From the NCBI GenBank assembly GCA_015709675.1, contig CP054182.1, forward strand, positions 4,133,448-4,197,447: a DNA stretch of 64,000 nt, written 5' to 3'. This document shows, piece after piece, positions 50,920 to 60,446 of this stretch. The translations under genes were made by a program, and so were the position numbers. The notes under the pieces were generated by a model, which made no database searches, was not told the origin of the DNA, and was given only the letters and a program-made list of their open reading frames with translations. Source of the DNA: Ignavibacteriales bacterium. Its GTDB lineage: Bacteria; Bacteroidota; Ignavibacteria; Ignavibacteriales; Ignavibacteriaceae. Each line of letters opens with the position of its first letter. Within the stretch, counting starts at the first letter, position 1.

Positions 50920-52170
50920 CTACTGGATAGTCAGAGCAAATTCCGCTTCATTATTCAGCATATTAATTTTTTGCACGAGGCGAACAACGTACCCTGCAAA
51001 TTGGACATTAGCTTCGCCGCTCGAAAGTTTAAAGGAGCTTACAACATTCTTAATGGTAGATTTTTGTTCCGCGCTCAGTTCATCTATAACTAACAGCACT
51101 CTTAGATTTGATTTAAATGCATCTATCAGAAGTTTTTCAATTTCTCTTTCGATGGCGCGTTCTTTAATTTGAGGGTTTATCTCCTTAATCCATCCTATAA
51201 ATTTGGACGACTGTGACTCATATTGATTTATATACTCAATAATTTTGTCCACCCAGCTATTAATTGTTTTTACTCTTGTCTGCTCATCAGTGATTATGCT
51301 GAATGATGACGCGAATCTCATTAACTGCGGGATAACCATACTGTTAAGATAGCTGGATTTGTCAATTTCCTTTTGTTTGCGCTCTCCGAAACACTCATAT
51401 TCTATCAGATTTATCCTGAAAGGATCATTAATTTTTTTATTAAACTCAATTAAAATTCCGTCCGGGATAGTTCTGATTCCCTGCACATTATTGCCATCAA
51501 CTTTGAATCCCTTAGTTTTAAATAGTCTGTTTTCCGGTATTAATAACGTCTTTGCCTCGGGAAACTGCGGAAACAGAGAGTAAAAATTTTCATTAACAAG
51601 AGTTTCCAATCCTTTAATTTTATCAGTTTCATTTGAAAACTGTACCGTCTGAAATGTTCCCATGATATTTACCTTAACATCTGGTATTTCCCGTGCAAGC
51701 TGATTTAGTTCATCTTCATCTTCAATGGTAGTCTTGTCTTCTTCCGGGTTTTCCGGCTGTGACGGCTGATCAAAAATATACATCTTGTCAGATTTATTTC
51801 TTAAAAATTCCTGATCAATCAGACTAATAGCGTATTCATCATTAAACGGCTTCGCCCCCTGAACATATTTCATCGCCCAATATTTGCCACCAGCAGCTGA
51901 AAGGAATGAAATTTCAAAGGGATTGCAATATTCAATATCTTTGATCGTTAACGCATTAACATATATTTCTGAATTCTCCCACGGTTTGGTATCCGTTGGC
52001 TCATCGAGGACAAACCTTGCACCGCAGAGGCTTTTTTTCCCAATTTTAACCACAAGATAAATCAAATCACCAGTTTTAGGCCCGCGGTTATTAAAGCCAG
52101 CCACTTTTTCATGCAAACATAGATAGTAATTCGTTACTGAGTTCGAACAATGCAGTATTCTTACATTCAT
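50920..52170 (-). CDS. Unknown 416-aa protein, possible nuclease-like
   Basis: I do not recognise the family. The gene is richer in A+T than its neighbours. The N-terminal part (GDLIYLVVKIGKKSLCGARFVLDEPTDTKPW) recalls EVE/PUA-like modules, and the middle (PDGILIEFNKKI then INLIEYECFGERKQKEID) could be a PD-(D/E)xK-like core (D-G ... I-E-Y-E ... K). A C-terminal helical region (QSSKFIGWIKEINPQIKERAIEREIEKLLIDAFKSNLRVLLVIDELSAEQKST) ends it. A role in host defence or mobile-element biology is possible. A 70-aa ORF lies 4 bp upstream on the same strand. Confidence 0.55.
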   Translation of the reverse strand: MNVRILHCSNSVTNYYLCLHEKVAGFNNRGPKTGDLIYLVVKIGKKSLCGARFVLDEPTDTKPWENSEIYVNALTIKDIEYCNPFEISFLSAAGGKYWAMKYVQGAKPFNDEYAISLIDQEFLRNKSDKMYIFDQPSQPENPEEDKTTIEDEDELNQLAREIPDVKVNIMGTFQTVQFSNETDKIKGLETLVNENFYSLFPQFPEAKTLLIPENRLFKTKGFKVDGNNVQGIRTIPDGILIEFNKKINDPFRINLIEYECFGERKQKEIDKSSYLNSMVIPQLMRFASSFSIITDEQTRVKTINSWVDKIIEYINQYESQSSKFIGWIKEINPQIKERAIEREIEKLLIDAFKSNLRVLLVIDELSAEQKSTIKNVVSSFKLSSGEANVQFAGYVVRLVQKINMLNNEAEFALTIQ

Positions 52171-52174
52171 TATT

Positions 52175-52387
52175 TTACTCGCTTTCCATTTGATTATTAC
52201 CCGCCTTAATTCTGGTTTGAAAAACGCCAGGTCTTGGGATTTTGAAGTTCATTATAAATCTACGAGGTGCCTTTTGATTTTTTTCATTCCTTCCAAAATT
52301 AGTCAATTGATTAATATTCACAAGCCGGAATATTATCCTCCTTGCCTGAGTTGTTGAAAACCGGGTATGGGAGTTTTTACTATTCAT
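52175..52387 (-). CDS. Small unknown protein upstream of the 416-aa gene
   Basis: 70-aa basic ORF ending in KAGNNQMESE, 4 bp before the 416-aa gene on the same strand, suggesting co-transcription. It includes RFSTTQARRIIFRLVNIN, which could be a short helix-turn-helix. No family is recognised; a spurious ORF is possible. Confidence 0.35.
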   Translation of the reverse strand: MNSKNSHTRFSTTQARRIIFRLVNINQLTNFGRNEKNQKAPRRFIMNFKIPRPGVFQTRIKAGNNQMESE

Positions 52388-52772
52388 GACCCTCGGTAAC
52401 GAAAATCTTTGGCCAGAATCTGCTTCATTCGCGTTAAAAATGCGGAATACAAACCAAAGGCATCACATAACTGCAAACTCAATTTTTCATAAAAAGCCCC
52501 TCAAGTAGTCAGATACGGATTTAGCTGATACTCCGCAATTACCGCCGCGATTCACACCTCCCAATTCATACTTCATAATTCATACTTCATAATTCATACC
52601 CTTATCTTTCGTCTTCATAATTAGCCCATAATTTAATATCTTTCCGAAAAGCTCTTTTGCAGATTTTATAGCTCGTTCCCCCTCCCCTTACCGGCGGCGG
52701 GGCGGTCTATGGTTTCTGCCTGCGCCGGCATTGTTTTAGTGGTCTTGTCCGGTGTTCAATAAGTATTTTCCC
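52388..52772. other. Gene-free stretch with ATTCATACTTCATAATT repeats
   Basis: The 385-bp gap before the giant signalling gene holds CATACTTCATAATTCATAC repeats at about 52566-52600 and a GC-rich hairpin-like run near 52681-52705. No other element is clear. Confidence 0.6.
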
Positions 52773-55700
52773 ATGGGCGCAAAAGAATATAAGCTGTTTT
52801 CCGTTATAAAGCCGAACAGACTCTTTGACAACATCCCGGAGTCCCAGCTCAGCTTCAAAATTTCTCAGAAGGACTTTGTCAACTTCGAGGAGGGGGATAT
52901 TATTTTCCAGAGCGGCGACCAGGCAGATATTATTTACCTGATTGTTGAAGGGCGTGTTAAGATAAAATACAACGCCAATGTGGACGGACAGCGGTATTTT
53001 GAAAAAAGCGACCAGGAGTTTTTCGGGGAACGTGAGTTTATTCAGGGAATTAACCGCTCCTCTTCTGCCGTAGCCGAAACCCCGGTACGCGCTTTTGTAA
53101 TGACCAAGGATGTGGTAAACCAGCTGATCCAGAAAAATCCGGAACTGCTCCACAATCTTCAGGCAATTGACCCGATGAAGGATGTTGCCCGCTTCGGTAT
53201 GACCACCCAGTTCCACTCCGATGAGTTTGATGCACTGATGCGCTCGGTTAAGCAGTCTGCCGGAGGTGACCCTTACAGCACTACGGAAAGTATGCTGATT
53301 AACCCGGACATGGTGCCGGAGTCATCCTATCAGGTGCCGGATCTTCCCTATCAGATTCCCGAAGAACCTGAAACGCAGGATTATACGGGCAATTTCCAGC
53401 CCGCTCAACCGGATGATCAGGATCAGTTTAACCCCCATTTCACGATGGAAATTCTTGATCCCTCTGAGGGTGCTCCCTATACCATAACGGACAACACATT
53501 CGCAACGAATGATGATTTCCGTCTTCCGGAGCAAACCGCTGATGCCGGCGATCAATTTCAGATCAATCCGGACCTGTTTAAGACCGGACAGGTAAGCAGT
53601 TTTGTCTACCCGGGAAGCGGCACCCCAAAACAGGAAGAGCCGGAGGATACTCCATTCCGGTTCGGAGCAGAAGATATACCAGAAGACGCGCTCCCTCTGC
53701 CTGAGAACAACATTTACGATGATATATACGGGGATGACCGCCAAAAGACAGCAGAAAGTGATGACGCTTCTTTTTCATTTGATCTTCTCTCGCTCCCTGA
53801 TGATGACGAAATTAAACGTGAGGGCTCTTTGGATGAGTACCTCGCCGAACATCCTGAAGAAGCAGCCAGCATTCCCGCACCTGAGGATATTTCACCAGAA
53901 CTGAAAGAACTTCAGCAGATGTTTGATCAGGAGGGCTTTGGCAAACTCCCCGATGGCTTTGCGCAATCTCTGCTTGATTCGGACCTCCTTTCAAAAACGC
54001 CTGAAGAACTTGAAGCAATTATCCGGGCGGGAGGGCAGATTCCGCCGCAGGAGTCAGAAGCTCCGGCTAATAATGCTCAGGAATTCAGCTGGGATTTTCT
54101 CCCCCCTGATGCTCTCGCAGGAGAATCAGAAGGAAATGATGAAACTCCTTCACAGGCTGCACCATTCACTATTCCGGAAGGATTCACCTTTGATGAGGAG
54201 ACGCCGCTTCCCGCCGGATCAGCGGATGAGCAGGATACGGCGCCGTTCCATTTAAATATTCCCGCTTCTTCTGATGAAGAAACCGGCACGTTTCCTGATT
54301 TCGGTGAATTAACCGATACCGAAGAAGTCTCCGGCACCCCCGGAGAAGGCGCTCCCTCATTTCATCTGCATCTGCCGGGAGATTCTGAGGAAGAACCAGC
54401 CGCGTTCCCTGATTTTTCAACTGAGAAAGATTCATCCTCCGAAGCCGGAGGCGAGGAGCCTGCTCCTGCAGCGGGCGATATATATACAGAAGAGCCGCCG
54501 TTTCATCTGAGTCTCCCCCCTGAAAGCAGGGAAGAGCAGGCAGCATTTCCTGATTTTATCACCCAGGAAGAACCAGCCGCCGCACCGGCAGATCAGGAAT
54601 CTGTTCCGGCTGAGAACGATATATACACTGAAGAACCCCCTTTCCATCTGAGTCTCCCCGAAGATTTTAACGCAGCACCTTCAGCCGAAGAAGCTGTTCA
54701 GCCCGGCGAAGCTGATGCTAACGAGCTTTACCCCCAGGATCTCCTGCCTCTGAATGAACATGAGGATCCGTTTGCGCCGTTTCAGGTCAGGATTACCGGC
54801 GAAACTTCTTCAGCAGAAGTGTCAGCCCCCGCAGAATCTGAAGTAATTGGCGAACCCGAAGCTGCGGATACCGGAGATATTCCTGAACCGGAGGAAACAG
54901 CCGGCGAGTGGAGCGGATGGAATTTTACCGGTGACCCGGAAACCGGAAGCCGTGACCAGGAGACTCCGTTACCGGACGGCGATATATACTCCGCTGAGTC
55001 AGAGGGAAGCCCGGAAGAATTTGAAGTGCTCGAACCTCAGCGTGATGAAGCTGAACTTCCCGATCTTAGTGATGAGACTCCGCCCAAAGAACGCGGCTCT
55101 CTTCTGAACACACTCTTTGGCAAGAGCACCGCAAGCCGCGAAAAGCAGCCGGAGCAGCAGATGCCGCCTCCTGAAGATGAACAGTCGGGAGAATATATAT
55201 GGGACTTCGAAAAAAATGAGTTTGTAAAACTTGAGCCCGGCAAAATTGAAGAAGCCATTCCGGAAAAAACCGGACCAGATAAGCAGGATTTTTCCAGGAC
55301 CCTTGCTGATGAAGCCCCTCCTGAGCCGAGAAGTACCGCGATGACCGGTGAATTCACCACCGCTGATTTCGTCTGGGATCCGGAAAAAGAAGAGTTTGTA
55401 AGCGTTGCCGAAAGTGCTGCTGAAAAAACTGCTATTACCGCAGACGGTGATAGTGATGCAGACCTTACTGCAGGAACAGGAAGTGACTTAGATACCTTTT
55501 CTCCGCCTGCAATAACAGGCGAGGTGGTTACCGCTGACTTTATCTGGGATCCCGATAAACAGGAATTTGTTTCAGCATCGGAATTAGAGCCGGTATCCTC
55601 TCCGAATGAAGAAGAATTTCAGCCGGAGCAGGGAGCAGACTTTTCCTCCTTCGATGAAAGCCGGGAGCAGGAACACGAAGAAGAAGAGGAATTCCGGGGA

Positions 55701-57758
55701 TTCAGCAGCCAGGATTCTGAAGATATATTTAAACTTCCGGTAGATTTTGCCTCCGGTGATTTCAGCCGGGATGAAGATATATATCCTCCTCATGAACAGA
55801 ATATACAGGAAGATTTTCCGCCGGATGAAACGCCCGCTGAAGATGAAGCCATTGAGGAAACGGCAGAAGGGGGACTCTGGGATTTTTCTGATGAAGAAGA
55901 GACACCACAGAAAATTACCCCGCCGGTTCAGGAACAAAGTGAACCGTTGCCGCAGAGGGAACTGAAACTGCCGGCGCTGAATTTTCTTGATGATTCGTCT
56001 GCCGGAGGTAATATATCATCAGAAGAACTTCCCGCTGACGCGCTTGAACAGGTTAAATCATGGATTGATACCGCAAGTGACCATGACCTGATGAATCTGC
56101 TCAGCACCATGGGTAAAGCTTTTGAAACGAATGAACAACTGCAGGCAGATCAGGATTCCGCCTCCCATACAGACTCCGGACGGGAGACTGAAGATATATA
56201 TAAGGACACAGAACGCACCTTAAGGGACACAATGGAAAACACCTCAAACCAGGATAATAAAAAATCACTGCGCTCACTCTTCAAGGTAGTCTCAGAAAAG
56301 ACGCCTCCGCCTGAGTTATCAGAACCGCAAAATGTTTTTGATGCCGGAGATGCATTCTGGGGAACACCAGATGACACCGCGGAGAAAGAAAGCTTCCTGC
56401 AGGAAGACAGCACTTCAGCAGATCAGAGCATGGGAGCAGAACTAGGGAACGAATTTACTTCTCCTGATACACCCGCTGCTTTTATAAAACGCAATGAACC
56501 CGATTTTAAAACCCCACTGAAGAAAACATCCGCGCTGGACTCTGTGCAGATGTCCTCAGACCGCGAGCATAGTCTTTCCGAAGAACAGCTCCGCATGATT
56601 ATTGAAGCGGCAAAAACCGTAAACTCAAACGTAAAACTGGATGAAGCGCTTACCACCATCGTGGTCACGGCATCCAACCTGACCAAGGCAGACCGCGGAA
56701 CGTTATATATCGTTGACCGTGAGACTGATGAACTCTGGTCAAAGGTAATGAAAGGCGAGCAGATTGAAGAAATCCGGCTGAAGATAGGACAGGGTATATC
56801 CGGCTGGGTAGCCCGCAGCGGTGAAATTCTTAATCTGAAAAATGCCTATGAAGACGCGCGTTTTGAAGCATCGTTTGACAGCATTACCGGATATAAAACC
56901 AGTTCCATGCTCTGCTATCCGATAAAAGACAAACACAATAACGTGATCGCCGTTCTGCAGCTCCTTAACTCGCATCAGGGTACGTTCAGCCGGCTTGACG
57001 AAGAGATGATCAGCGCTCTTTCTTCCTTCATTGGAATCACAATTCAGAATGCCGAACTGATTGAAGGCATGGTGCAGGGTGACCGGCTTAACAGTCTGGG
57101 CAAGGTTGCCAATTTCATTATCTCTGATATTAAGAAACCAATCCTTACCATCAAGCATCTTGCTGAACACCTCCGCACCAAGAAAGACCTTCCGCGGGAT
57201 GTCCGATCGGTTCTGAAGATGATACTTGACCAGTCCATTATTGTAGGCGATCTTATCCTCACTACGCTCAATTATTCACAGGGCAAAGTAATCCTGAATA
57301 AGAAGCTGGCTAAAATTAATTCCGTGCTGGATGAAATCCTCGGTATGCTTCAGGACGCCATTGAATATAAGAAGGTGCAGATATTTAAGAAGTATGACCG
57401 GGATGTTTTTGTGATGGTTGACCGGAAGGAGCTGTATCAGGCATTCTTCCAGATTACCAAAAACGCCTGTGATGCAATGCCCGGCGGCGGCAAGCTGCAG
57501 GTTACCACCAAAGTGATTGATGAGGATGGCACCATCGAGATTTCCTTTAAGGATTCAGGAATGGGAATTCCTGATGCCATAAAGGAGAAGCTTTTTGAAC
57601 CATTCTTTTCACAGGGAAAGAAAAACGGCATCGGGCTCGGGCTTCCCATTACGGAAAAAATTATCCGCGAGCATGGGGGCACCATTTCCGTTGAAAGCGA
57701 ACTGGGCAGCGGCGCTAATTTCGTCATAACGCTTCCGCAGGTTACCCGGGTAGGGTAG
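52773..57758 (+). CDS. Giant cNMP-binding / GAF / histidine-kinase-like signalling protein with acidic repeats
   Basis: About 1661-aa cytoplasmic protein. Order: a cyclic-nucleotide-binding domain (about residues 30-125, FEEGDIIFQSGDQADIIYLIVEGRVKI); about 1100 residues of acidic, Pro/Glu-rich low-complexity sequence; a GAF domain (about 1270-1435, SKVMKGEQIEEIRLKIGQGISGWVARSGEIL); and HATPase_c with N-box NACDAMP, G1 DSGMGIP, G2 GIGLGLP. The linker holds three repeat families (W-D-x-x-K-x-E-F-V, P-F-H-L-x-L-P and FPDF). In the H-box position (57117-57140) the sequence is IISDIKKPIL, so the His expected for autophosphorylation is Ser (57123-57125). Start is ATG 52773 or the weak GTG 52752. 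It is followed by a terminator. Confidence 0.8.
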   Translation: MGAKEYKLFSVIKPNRLFDNIPESQLSFKISQKDFVNFEEGDIIFQSGDQADIIYLIVEGRVKIKYNANVDGQRYFEKSDQEFFGEREFIQGINRSSSAVAETPVRAFVMTKDVVNQLIQKNPELLHNLQAIDPMKDVARFGMTTQFHSDEFDALMRSVKQSAGGDPYSTTESMLINPDMVPESSYQVPDLPYQIPEEPETQDYTGNFQPAQPDDQDQFNPHFTMEILDPSEGAPYTITDNTFATNDDFRLPEQTADAGDQFQINPDLFKTGQVSSFVYPGSGTPKQEEPEDTPFRFGAEDIPEDALPLPENNIYDDIYGDDRQKTAESDDASFSFDLLSLPDDDEIKREGSLDEYLAEHPEEAASIPAPEDISPELKELQQMFDQEGFGKLPDGFAQSLLDSDLLSKTPEELEAIIRAGGQIPPQESEAPANNAQEFSWDFLPPDALAGESEGNDETPSQAAPFTIPEGFTFDEETPLPAGSADEQDTAPFHLNIPASSDEETGTFPDFGELTDTEEVSGTPGEGAPSFHLHLPGDSEEEPAAFPDFSTEKDSSSEAGGEEPAPAAGDIYTEEPPFHLSLPPESREEQAAFPDFITQEEPAAAPADQESVPAENDIYTEEPPFHLSLPEDFNAAPSAEEAVQPGEADANELYPQDLLPLNEHEDPFAPFQVRITGETSSAEVSAPAESEVIGEPEAADTGDIPEPEETAGEWSGWNFTGDPETGSRDQETPLPDGDIYSAESEGSPEEFEVLEPQRDEAELPDLSDETPPKERGSLLNTLFGKSTASREKQPEQQMPPPEDEQSGEYIWDFEKNEFVKLEPGKIEEAIPEKTGPDKQDFSRTLADEAPPEPRSTAMTGEFTTADFVWDPEKEEFVSVAESAAEKTAITADGDSDADLTAGTGSDLDTFSPPAITGEVVTADFIWDPDKQEFVSASELEPVSSPNEEEFQPEQGADFSSFDESREQEHEEEEEFRGFSSQDSEDIFKLPVDFASGDFSRDEDIYPPHEQNIQEDFPPDETPAEDEAIEETAEGGLWDFSDEEETPQKITPPVQEQSEPLPQRELKLPALNFLDDSSAGGNISSEELPADALEQVKSWIDTASDHDLMNLLSTMGKAFETNEQLQADQDSASHTDSGRETEDIYKDTERTLRDTMENTSNQDNKKSLRSLFKVVSEKTPPPELSEPQNVFDAGDAFWGTPDDTAEKESFLQEDSTSADQSMGAELGNEFTSPDTPAAFIKRNEPDFKTPLKKTSALDSVQMSSDREHSLSEEQLRMIIEAAKTVNSNVKLDEALTTIVVTASNLTKADRGTLYIVDRETDELWSKVMKGEQIEEIRLKIGQGISGWVARSGEILNLKNAYEDARFEASFDSITGYKTSSMLCYPIKDKHNNVIAVLQLLNSHQGTFSRLDEEMISALSSFIGITIQNAELIEGMVQGDRLNSLGKVANFIISDIKKPILTIKHLAEHLRTKKDLPRDVRSVLKMILDQSIIVGDLILTTLNYSQGKVILNKKLAKINSVLDEILGMLQDAIEYKKVQIFKKYDRDVFVMVDRKELYQAFFQITKNACDAMPGGGKLQVTTKVIDEDGTIEISFKDSGMGIPDAIKEKLFEPFFSQGKKNGIGLGLPITEKIIREHGGTISVESELGSGANFVITLPQVTRVG

Positions 57759-57770
57759 TATTTCATTTTA

Positions 57771-57808
57771 GGGGACTGCTCTGCCTGAGGAACAGTCCCC
57801 CGGTTTTT
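57771..57808 (+). terminator. Intrinsic terminator of the giant signalling gene
   Basis: GGGGACTG (57771-57778) pairs with CAGTCCCC (57793-57800) over a 14-nt loop, and a CGGTTTTT run follows. Confidence 0.85.
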
Positions 57809-57994
57809 CCTACCTCCCCCCTCTCAAAACCCGGCAGTTCCTGTGGGAAACTCCGTTCTGAAAGTACTTTCCTGATATAAATCACTTTTTTGTATATAAC
57901 CTGAGCGAATTTTCCGTTCTGTATCACAACGGGGTGAGGGATTTTTTTTAATTTTCATAAATGATTTTCCTTCAATACTGAAAGAATATACAGC

Positions 57995-58663
57995 ATGTAT
58001 TTAAAGAATAAGCCGGTATGCACTATAGTTGGAGCCGGACCGGGAGTCGGTTTATCGGTTGCAAAACGATTCGCAAAAGAAGGTTTCCGCATCGCCCTGA
58101 TCGCAAGACGTCAGGATATGCTTGATGAATACAGAACTGAGCTTACCCGTCAGGGAGCGGATGTTCATATCTTCTCCGGAGACGCGGGTGATTTTGAGTC
58201 GCTGATTCAGGCATTCAAAAAGATCAACGGGTCACTGGGTGACACTCATGTTCTGGTCTATAATGCAGCCATAGTCCGATCATCTCTCCCCTCGGAGTGC
58301 TCCCCCGCACGTCTGCTTGAGGATTTTAAGGTTAATGTCGGAGGTGCGCTGCAGGCAGCACAGTTAGTAATACCGGCCATGAAGGAAGCCAAAAAGGGAA
58401 CCATCCTTTTCACCGGCGGCGGACTGGCACTGGATCCAATTCCGCAATACACATCCCTCGCCATCGGAAAAGCAGGAATCCGCAGTCTGGCCTTTACTCT
58501 GTTTGGGGAAATGCTCACGCAGGGGGTTCACGTCGCCACAGTTACCATAGCCGGTATCGTTAAGCCCGGCACAAAGTTTGACCCCGATCTGATTGCCAAT
58601 GAATACTGGAGACTCCACAGCCAGCCCCAGGGCAAATGGGAAAAGGAAATCATCATAAGATAA
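57995..58663 (+). CDS. Short-chain dehydrogenase/reductase (SDR) with atypical catalytic site
   Basis: 222-aa NAD(P)-binding enzyme. GAGPGVGLSVAKRFAKEGFRIALIAR is the Rossmann motif, GDAGDF and NAAIVRSS (replacing the usual NNAG) follow. In the catalytic block, the S of GTILFTGGGLA-like and the Y-x3-K are shifted: YTSLAIGKAG places Tyr seven residues before Lys, and Leu occupies the usual Tyr position. This is a known variant branch whose substrate is not known, or the enzyme lacks classical catalysis. Confidence 0.82.
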   Translation: MYLKNKPVCTIVGAGPGVGLSVAKRFAKEGFRIALIARRQDMLDEYRTELTRQGADVHIFSGDAGDFESLIQAFKKINGSLGDTHVLVYNAAIVRSSLPSECSPARLLEDFKVNVGGALQAAQLVIPAMKEAKKGTILFTGGGLALDPIPQYTSLAIGKAGIRSLAFTLFGEMLTQGVHVATVTIAGIVKPGTKFDPDLIANEYWRLHSQPQGKWEKEIIIR

Positions 58664-58713
58664 TTATGAATTATGAAGTATGAATTTTCGTAGAGACGAT
58701 CTAAAAGAATTAT

Positions 58714-58758
58714 GAATTATAAATAGGTTTATAAATTCATGTAAAGACGATGCAAACG
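58714..58758. repeat. Left 45-bp direct repeat flanking the 506-aa gene
   Basis: It pairs with 60447-60491 at 40 of 45 positions (both contain GGTTTATAAATT and GACGATGCAA). The surrounding 58664-58800 sequence is dense in ATTATGAATTATGAAG microrepeats and has a second partial GTAGAGACGAT unit at 58690. Confidence 0.8.
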
Positions 58759-58835
58759 AATTATGAATTATGAAGTATGAAGTATTAGATAACGAGTAAA
58801 ATTCTTCGCAAAAGTGAAAGAAAAATTATATGAGT

Positions 58836-60356
58836 TTAGGCAACTTTACTGAGAATAGCCGGTAACTCTAATTCGCGTATATAAAGACCACAAGGAATAG
58901 TGCTGAGTCCCAGTTTTGTTAAATGGTAACAATGGGTATTCGGCACTTTTTCTATAAGGTTGTGTTTTCTCAGTCGAGTTAGTATACGTGATACTTTTGC
59001 AGAACTGTAGTTATCACCGAGATTCTTACGCAAGGTTTTGTTTCTGATTCCATTGAGGGTATTACTCCCACAATGAACAGCAATAAGCACATCCTGTTCC
59101 TGCTTGTCAAAGAAGTTTATCCCTTTAACTGAGCGGCCATTATCTTTGAGGGGATTGCTGAGTTGTTCTAAATTCATTCTACCGGCTGAGGTATCATCGA
59201 AGGAGGCAAGAAAATCAAGGTATCTGCTGTTTACCGCTGTACACTCTTTCCTGAGCGGATGGATACTGTAAATACTCTTTTTCATCTCTGCTTTTTTCCA
59301 GGTGATTGTTCCCTGACGGGTTTTCACCATGCGATAGATTCTAAATGCTTTGATATTATTCACCGTCGTCTCAATGCGGAGAACTCCTGGAGCTTTATCA
59401 TACATTTTAACACTATTTGCACCAATAGCGTGCTTAACGCGAGTTCCATGAATCATTTTATTATAATGAGTAGTGACTTCCTGTTCATAATGAGCAGCAA
59501 GCGACCGGTTAAAAAAGGTAGCTATGTTACCTGGTTTGACCAAATGAATACATCTGAGGATTAATTCGTCGTAAAGATGTTTCATTCGATGCTTGTCCTT
59601 GAAGACAATATCGGTGGCATATTCTGCCTGAGTAAAAGTCCACTCCGGCCACTGGCGATATTCGGCAAAAACCGGGAGATATCGCCGCATAAATGCTTTC
59701 AGCCCGGAGTGTAAATTACCTGCACTGATTTTATCACTGAGTTTTTGTGCTTTCTGAAAATCACTTAGGTAGGTAAAGACATTATCCTGAAGAATATACA
59801 TGATCCGGTTCTTACGGAGTTTATAAGCCAGAAGATTATGACCGTTAAAATACAACTGAACTTTGCAAGGCAGCCAGGTAGGAATACGAATAAAGCAAAG
59901 TCCAAGATATTTATCTAAGAAATACAAATAATAATGCAGGCATTTTGAGGATCGCGCACGAACATCTCCGGTATGAGTGATCTTGTTCCAGGTGGTCTGA
60001 TATCCGTCGCAAGATTCCATAATTGAGAAAATCGCAACAATGCCTTGCTTGAGGTTCTTTTCAGAAATGATTTTTTTGACTGTATTTTCTTTGTTGACCA
60101 GTCTCGGACTCCTGATATAGACAATAGGAACCCGGGTTTTTGCACTAAGAGTCTCCATTTGTGCATTAATTTTATCACGGACGGATTTAGCAAATTTCGT
60201 ATAGTCCACAAACTTGATCTTGTGTTTGAGCAAAAAAAATTTCATTGCTCCCGGATATCTCCAGCCTGGCATTGTTCCACTGATAATAATCCGGTCAAAA
60301 CAACTTACAACACCGAGAATATTGTCTTTATATTTTTCCAGAAAAGCCGAGAACAT
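58836..60356 (-). CDS. 506-aa protein of a dispersed unknown family
   Basis: I recognise the pattern (N-terminal LGVVSCFDRIIISGTMPGW, C-terminal helix-turn-helix-like SSAKVSRILTRLRKHNLIEKVPNTHCYHLT) as a family of about 450-500 aa that occurs in many distant bacteria, often in several copies, with no proven function. The middle is basic and rich in Tyr/His; no clear DDE, HUH or recombinase motif is visible. The presence of 45-bp direct repeats on both sides and of dispersed palindromic arrays next to it suggests mobility. AAAAGGA precedes the ATG. It is intact. Confidence 0.6.
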   Translation of the reverse strand: MFSAFLEKYKDNILGVVSCFDRIIISGTMPGWRYPGAMKFFLLKHKIKFVDYTKFAKSVRDKINAQMETLSAKTRVPIVYIRSPRLVNKENTVKKIISEKNLKQGIVAIFSIMESCDGYQTTWNKITHTGDVRARSSKCLHYYLYFLDKYLGLCFIRIPTWLPCKVQLYFNGHNLLAYKLRKNRIMYILQDNVFTYLSDFQKAQKLSDKISAGNLHSGLKAFMRRYLPVFAEYRQWPEWTFTQAEYATDIVFKDKHRMKHLYDELILRCIHLVKPGNIATFFNRSLAAHYEQEVTTHYNKMIHGTRVKHAIGANSVKMYDKAPGVLRIETTVNNIKAFRIYRMVKTRQGTITWKKAEMKKSIYSIHPLRKECTAVNSRYLDFLASFDDTSAGRMNLEQLSNPLKDNGRSVKGINFFDKQEQDVLIAVHCGSNTLNGIRNKTLRKNLGDNYSSAKVSRILTRLRKHNLIEKVPNTHCYHLTKLGLSTIPCGLYIRELELPAILSKVA

Positions 60357-60446
60357 GAGAATCCTTTTGCAATTGAGTTCTCTATATTACGAAAATTCCC
60401 ATGAATTTGTTCGCTTACCATTTTGGTTCTGGCTACGCCAGCGTAT

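Noticed and set aside
52707-53216. 169-aa minus-strand ORF
   Set aside because: Antisense to the cNMP-binding domain of the giant signalling gene.
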